Assembly: GCA_902373525.1 (NCBI GenBank)
Contig: CABKMN010000044.1
Coordinates: 1 to 18,292 of the forward strand
Direction: 5' to 3'
DNA: 18,292 nt
Source of the DNA: an uncultured Bilophila sp.
GTDB lineage: Bacteria; Desulfobacterota; Desulfovibrionia; Desulfovibrionales; Desulfovibrionaceae
Numbering within the stretch: position 1 is the first letter of the stretch; each line of letters opens with the position of its first letter. Below are positions 15,801 to 18,292 of this stretch, piece after piece. Under the pieces are notes generated by a model, which was given only the letters and a program-made list of their open reading frames with translations, was not told the origin of the DNA and did no database searches. Made by a program: the position numbers and the translations under genes.

Positions 15801-16789
15801 CCGATGCCCGAAATGATCAGCGAGAAGAGCCGCGACAGGGGCGGCAGATCGGTCACGCAGATGACCGCGAAGGCGGCGGCGAACAGCGCGAAGGTGTAGG
15901 TGGCCCGGTGCCTGGGCCGGATGATGCGGGGGCAGAGGACGAGGAAGGAGCCCACATAGAGCAGGAGCGGGGTCACATGCCACGGTCCTTCGAGTTCCAC
16001 GAGCGTGTGGGGATCGATGCCGATGAGCCACGCGCCGAAGTCCTGCACCAGAAAACGGCCCAGTCCCAGCGCCACGAGCAGGCCGAGCAGCACGTAGAGG
16101 CTGATGGCCGCCGGTGTGCGGCTCCAGCGGTTGGGAACGAAGGGGCACCAGCTCCCGGAGGGGACGCCCATCAGCTCGGTTTCCCGGTCGAACAGGGCGT
16201 GGGCGAAGGCTCCGCCGCCCAGCGGGACTTCCGTACAGATGGGCTCGTCGGGCCGGGTGAAGCAGACCTGAAGGACGACTTCGGCGGACAGCCACAGCAG
16301 CACCGTATACCCGGCGGCCATGATGATCGCGAGGACCGGCCCACCGAGGGGCACGTCCACGCTGTGCATCGCCATCGCGTGCAGGACCAGATGCTGGCCT
16401 TCCGGCGTCATGGCCGGGGAAATGCCGAGTGAAGCCTCCAGCGCGAACGCCAGCAGCACGGCTCCCACCGGGTTCCGGTGCAGCGCGCCGCGGATGTCGT
16501 TGGCGACGCAGGAATACGGATTGGCGACCAGCCCCGAGAGGCCGATCCACGCCGCGAGGCGGGCGATCGCGTGATAGATCACGATCATGATGCTGCCCAC
16601 GTCGCCGGACGGTCCCAGACCAAGGCCCATGAGCGCGAGCCCGAGGTCCACCAGCCCTCCCCAGAGGATCAGCAGGCCGGGACGGCCCCGCTCGCGATAC
16701 ACTTTGTACACCCCAAACAGCATTATCAGCAGGCCGGCGACAAGAATGACCATCTCGGATGGCGAAGTCGGCGTTACGCTACTGTCCAT
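12800..16789 (-). CDS. cooM: CooM, giant two-module antiporter-like membrane subunit
   Basis: 1329 residues, mostly hydrophobic, with roughly 30 or more predicted spans. Two NuoL/MrpA-type modules lie in one chain. Module 1 (about 320-675) has E378 (WEVMTW), K457 (AAKAGLVPLHSWLPDAHP), K488, K545 and K585 (HAIMKDLLFL). Module 2 (about 795-1160) has E857 (FWEIMSSW), K939, K970, K1026 and K1066 (HVFFKDLLFL). These Glu and Lys residues line ion channels in complex I antiporter subunits, so both modules look active. The N-terminal 300 residues are additional membrane helices with a soluble loop at about 178-225. The last 75 residues are hydrophilic and contain six cysteines. Family: CooM of R. rubrum and Desulfovibrio. 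The ATG at 16789 has an excellent AAGGAGGGG site and is the first gene of the operon. Confidence 0.96.
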   Translation of the reverse strand: MDSSVTPTSPSEMVILVAGLLIMLFGVYKVYRERGRPGLLILWGGLVDLGLALMGLGLGPSGDVGSIMIVIYHAIARLAAWIGLSGLVANPYSCVANDIRGALHRNPVGAVLLAFALEASLGISPAMTPEGQHLVLHAMAMHSVDVPLGGPVLAIIMAAGYTVLLWLSAEVVLQVCFTRPDEPICTEVPLGGGAFAHALFDRETELMGVPSGSWCPFVPNRWSRTPAAISLYVLLGLLVALGLGRFLVQDFGAWLIGIDPHTLVELEGPWHVTPLLLYVGSFLVLCPRIIRPRHRATYTFALFAAAFAVICVTDLPPLSRLFSLIISGIGALVACYSTNYIEEDGRKHWYWFFLLLTFGALLNIVTTDNIGTLSSQWEVMTWASFALVAWERTSKARDAAIKYVVLCCGAAYLMIVGFFMIGGDFTQYGEILANLSARPEDVLRFALVFTLLGFAAKAGLVPLHSWLPDAHPAAPSSVSAPLSGVLTKMGVFGVVMIYFGLLGYDGLAETGTYGGFTVPGLMVTVMGLCTMAYGEWMALRQEDIKRMLAYSTMGQVGEIFTVLGLGTWLAAAGALAHVLNHAIMKDLLFLCAGGLIFRVGSRKLSDLAGLVHEMPWAVGCMSIGIVSIMGLPPFNGFVSKYLMIVACMDAGQPLIAAALIAASLVGAIYYMRILRTILLDPAPAGRKRVEGVTATMRWPMIILAALCVILGVAPQTGLSLITPILDQLQFGPGVGGMLPALPELDVSWPVYVLLPMFGAIVPIWFRKDRVKAGWGAAAILFLTTLHVLAFGRDLDMLSYVMALFIPAIGTVNLVYAVGYMEHSHTQWRFYAFFLLMTGGLLGVAASSDLFSFFTFWEIMSSWALYFAIAHEGTPEALREGFKYFLFNVAGAGFLFLGIGLIVAYTGTGQFAGVASGFAGLSPAVGTAIVALLAIGFCMKAAQVSLRIDWQMHPALAPTPVSGYISSVLLKIAVFGLVKLFLGFGSVYAQGASDLFSQATIMYVVAWVGAFTLLYSAVQAMLQNSLKLVFIWSTVSQIGYMVLGVAVGTSLGMAGGLLHMANHVFFKDLLFLMVGAVMLRTHADAISELGGVGRRMPVTMFCFFIGSLAAVGVPPTNGFTSKWIIYQALMAEGEPLLALISLIGSVVTLAYLARFMHTVFLGQPGRDLEHIEEAPWVMRAPMLLMAFMVILTGVFPGLLLAPLNEALVEYGMPSLDVASYGLASGPGAWDATSMAVLMLVAFGGGWLLLRFLLARVKVRVAAPHACGHDASQEATRIPPEGIYPALVNLCTGNKPGSATCSLPELALTCCRNLRRSLGRTGRINKERPSC

Positions 16790-16923
16790 GCTCCCCTCCT
16801 TGCATAAGCGCTGTGCTTGTCCATGATGAATCGCGACGGAACGCGACTCCGGCCAGCTTCAAACGGAAAACCAAACGGCGCACGCCCCGAAAAACGATCC
16901 CGCCCTCGGTGCGACCGTAAAAA

Positions 16924-16951
16924 GACAGTTGTCCTGTCAGGTTGTGCCTGT
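16924..16951. promoter_or_regulatory. Tandem dyads upstream of cooM, candidate operator
   Basis: GACAG (16924-16928) and CTGTC (16934-16938) are inverted over 5 bases. Directly adjoining, CAGG (16938-16941) and CCTG (16947-16950) are inverted over 5 bases. The two units also read as imperfect direct copies, CAGTTGTCCTGT and CAGGTTGTGCCTGT. They lie 135-160 bp before cooM and 170-195 bp before the divergent lipoprotein gene. The orientation does not match the CooA-type TGTC...GACA arrangement, and I found no such site in the gap 16790-17119. No convincing -35/-10 or -24/-12 pair for cooM was found there either. Confidence 0.4.
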
Positions 16952-17119
16952 TTTCCCATCCTCGGGCGGCTCCCGCCGTGTTTATTCAAACAAACAGTGT
17001 CCCAAGCATGAAACGTACCGGGATATTATTCTCTCATGTTCTCGCGCTCTTTACAATCCCACTTTGCGGGGCTATCACGCGGACGAACATTCACCTTCAG
17101 AACCCCCATCGGAGTCCTC

Positions 17120-17854
17120 ATGTCGGCCCGTTTTTCCTTGTTCCTGCGCCTTTTTTTCACAGTCTGCCTGTGTCTGGCCGTCTGCCTGTCCGCCGGATGC
17201 GCGGGCAAGCAGGTCCGCGTCACGGCGGAGAGCGAATTCAACGTCATGGCGAAGCGCCTTGCGCCGCTGCTGCGTGATCGCGGCGTCATCGACGAGCGGG
17301 GGGCCTACGTCGCCCCCATGTTCGGTTCCCCCGAGCTGCCTTCCCCGCTCGGGGACTATCTGTTCCAGCGCCTGTCCCCGGCGTTCCGGTTCAAGGTCGA
17401 TCCGGCGCTGCTGCCGCCGACCTTCGCGTTGTCGCGCACGGCGGGCGACGTGGTGGAGATGCAGCCCTACGGCTTTATGCTGGCGCAGGGGGCGGACATC
17501 GTAACCGTGACCCTGCTCGCGGAAACCGACTGGAACGACGACGGCGCGAACGAGTGGCTGGTGCTTTGCCGGGTCAAGCCGCTCGTCGGCAAGAACAACA
17601 TGCGCGACTACTATCTCCTCATTGAGAAACCCGGCGCGTCGATCCTCGTGCCCAAGCTGCTCGCGGTCTACGACTGCCTGAGCCGGAGCTGCAAACTCTT
17701 CGTCGACGTCAACGAAAAGAAGCCGCCCTACGCTCCCGAGGAACCCATCATCGAAGTGAAGATCGGGCAGAAGGACGTCACCCTGCCCCCCAACGCCCCG
17801 ACCCCGCCCGGAGCCCCCGGACACGATTTCAAGGAAAGCAAGCTCGGCGGGTAG
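17120..17854 (+). CDS. Putative lipoprotein of unknown function
   Basis: 244 residues. The N-terminus is a lipoprotein signal peptide: MSARF, a hydrophobic stretch, and lipobox LSAGC with the lipidated cysteine at residue 27; the next residue is Ala, not Asp, which favours outer-membrane sorting by the enterobacterial rule. The mature part (about 218 residues) has a mixed alpha/beta look, with DWNDDGANEWLVLCRV (an Asp-rich EF-hand/FG-GAP-like loop, D137-E144) and a Pro-rich end. Two cysteines in YDCLSRSCKLF may form a disulfide. I do not recognise the family. An upstream in-frame ATG at 17036 would push the signal peptide inside; the ATG at 17120 has GGAG five bases before it. It is divergent from cooM over a 330-bp gap. 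A TACAAT box (17052-17057) could be its -10, but the -35 is unclear. Confidence 0.8.
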   Translation: MSARFSLFLRLFFTVCLCLAVCLSAGCAGKQVRVTAESEFNVMAKRLAPLLRDRGVIDERGAYVAPMFGSPELPSPLGDYLFQRLSPAFRFKVDPALLPPTFALSRTAGDVVEMQPYGFMLAQGADIVTVTLLAETDWNDDGANEWLVLCRVKPLVGKNNMRDYYLLIEKPGASILVPKLLAVYDCLSRSCKLFVDVNEKKPPYAPEEPIIEVKIGQKDVTLPPNAPTPPGAPGHDFKESKLGG

Positions 17855-17867
17855 AGACGGGCCTCCG

Positions 17868-17894
17868 GCGGGCAGGACGCCGCCCTGTGCCCGC
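17868..17894 (+). terminator. Hairpin just past the lipoprotein gene
   Basis: GCGGGCA (17868-17874) pairs with TGCCCGC (17888-17894), with further inner GG/CC pairing. The stem begins 13 bases past the stop codon. It lacks a U-run (AGGGGGG follows), so it may be a weak or Rho-aided terminator, or the first stem of a larger structured region. Confidence 0.4.
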
Positions 17895-18052
17895 AGGGGG
17901 GTGAGCGCAAGTCACGACTGCGCCTAGGGGGACTTTCCACGTCGCCCCGTGCCGCAGGGGGCGAGCCGTGTTGCCCTCGATGCCCGTAAGGCCCGAAAAT
18001 CGCCTAAGAGTCACGCCCCCGTGGGCCACCCTTCGGGTCGGGTCCCCAGACT
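17895..18052. other. Structured GC-rich stretch without a recognised gene
   Basis: No convincing coding frame: the 76-codon minus-strand frame across it is Arg/Pro-rich and has no ribosome site. Several local hairpins are visible, for example CGCCCC/GGGGCG around 17943-17963 and ACCC-TTC-GGGT near 18028-18038. I compared it by eye with the conserved signatures of tmRNA, RNase P RNA, SRP RNA, 6S RNA and cobalamin and c-di-GMP riboswitches, and none fits. It may be an unrecognised RNA or an intergenic repeat. Confidence 0.3.
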
Positions 18053-18138
18053 CCGGCACAACGCCTGAACGACAAGCCGGTTCCGTGCCCAGCTCATGCT
18101 GGATGCGGAACCGGCTTGTCGTTCAGGCGTCCTGCCGG
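18053..18138. terminator. Very long hairpin with a perfect 25-bp stem
   Basis: Arms 18061-18085 and 18106-18130 are exact reverse complements. Inside, CCAGC (18089-18093) pairs with GCTGG (18098-18102). Outside, CCGGCA (18053-18058) pairs with TGCCGG (18133-18138). The whole forms a stem of about 36 bp. No U-run touches it; the nearest is GTTTTTTG at about 18149-18156. It could terminate transcripts from either side, or be the fold-back part of a small RNA. Confidence 0.6.
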
Positions 18139-18249
18139 TATCGGGAGTTCTCGTTTTTTGAACGGTTGCGAACAGGTCGGGAGCGTATCACCGGGAGACT
18201 TCCGCCAAGGCTCGGCTCGTTGCGTCGCCGCGGCCACCATCCGTCCCGT

Positions 18250-18292
18250 TTACAAACGTCTTTGAATGGAAAGGGGTGGGGTTTGGGGAGGG
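18250..18292 (-). repeat. Repeat tail with G-quadruplex-capable tract, copy 2 (cut by the window end)
   Basis: TTACAAACGTCTT (18250-18262) and GGGGTGGGGTTTGGGGA (18273-18289) repeat the copy at 8723-8762. By analogy with copy 1, the hairpin and the 3' end of a minus-strand gene should follow beyond the window. The stretch 18139-18249 between the long hairpin and this repeat shows no gene or other motif. Confidence 0.7.

Noticed and set aside
12989..16432. 1147-codon plus-strand frame opposite cooM
   Set aside because: Shadow of cooM: low-complexity His/Asp/Glu/Gln-rich translation with no domain; the minus strand gives an unmistakable membrane protein.
16790..17119. CooA-type site (TGTC...GACA palindrome) or sigma-54 -24/-12 promoter for cooM
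   Set aside because: I scanned both strands by eye and found no good match to either; the nearest dyads have the opposite half-site orientation.
17829..18059. 76-codon minus-strand frame overlapping the lipoprotein end and the structured tail
   Set aside because: No ribosome site, Arg/Pro-rich, overlaps the hairpins; treated as part of a structured or repeated non-coding stretch.

Overview
The window is about 18.3 kb of GC-rich DNA (by eye roughly 64-66% G+C) from a sulfate-reducing or related anaerobic deltaproteobacterium, most likely a member of Desulfovibrionaceae. Three things point there: a porin of the Desulfovibrio homotrimeric type, a short Aquifex-type aconitase, and above all a complete energy-converting [NiFe] hydrogenase operon whose order (cooM-K-L-X-U-H-hypA-cooF) matches the Coo cluster known in Desulfovibrio vulgaris and, for cooMKLXUH, Rhodospirillum rubrum. 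The assignment is inferred from the proteins; no rRNA or tRNA gene is present.

Layout. Positions 1-1948 (minus strand): a membrane-anchored parvulin-type foldase (PpiD-like) with a strong hairpin after its stop. Positions 2022-3956 (minus): aconitate hydratase. Positions 3957-4357: a divergent promoter region. Positions 4358-5830 (plus): an outer-membrane porin, then a terminator. Positions 6089-7451 (minus): a two-gene unit, lpxI (lipid A precursor synthesis) then gpt (purine salvage), between two clear terminators. Positions 7537-16789 (minus): the Coo hydrogenase locus. Positions 17120-17854 (plus): a lipoprotein of unknown function. Positions 17855-18292: a structured, apparently non-coding tail.

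How the main system works. CooH (large subunit, NiFe site) and CooL (small subunit, proximal 4Fe-4S) form the hydrogenase core. CooX (polyferredoxin) and CooU (NuoC-like) complete the peripheral arm. CooK (NuoH-like) and the giant CooM (two antiporter-like modules in one chain) form the membrane arm that should couple electron flow from a low-potential donor to ion translocation and H2 production. CooF is the expected soluble electron carrier from CO dehydrogenase, and HypA delivers nickel. The CO dehydrogenase (cooS), its maturation gene cooC and the CO sensor cooA are not in this window. HypB-F are also absent.

Features that stand out: a Pro/Ala/Glu-rich tail of about 110 residues on CooX; a 400-bp insulator-like gap holding two large hairpins and a candidate promoter that separates cooH from hypA-cooF; a family of G-rich 3'-end hairpins with the shared core TTCTCCAGAA, two members carrying a G-quadruplex-capable tract; tandem dyads upstream of cooM; and a structured tail ending in a perfect 25-bp inverted repeat. 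I found no CRISPR array, transposase, phage gene, rRNA or tRNA. The core hydrogenase system is already known; the less described elements are the repeats, the leader structures and the CooX tail.
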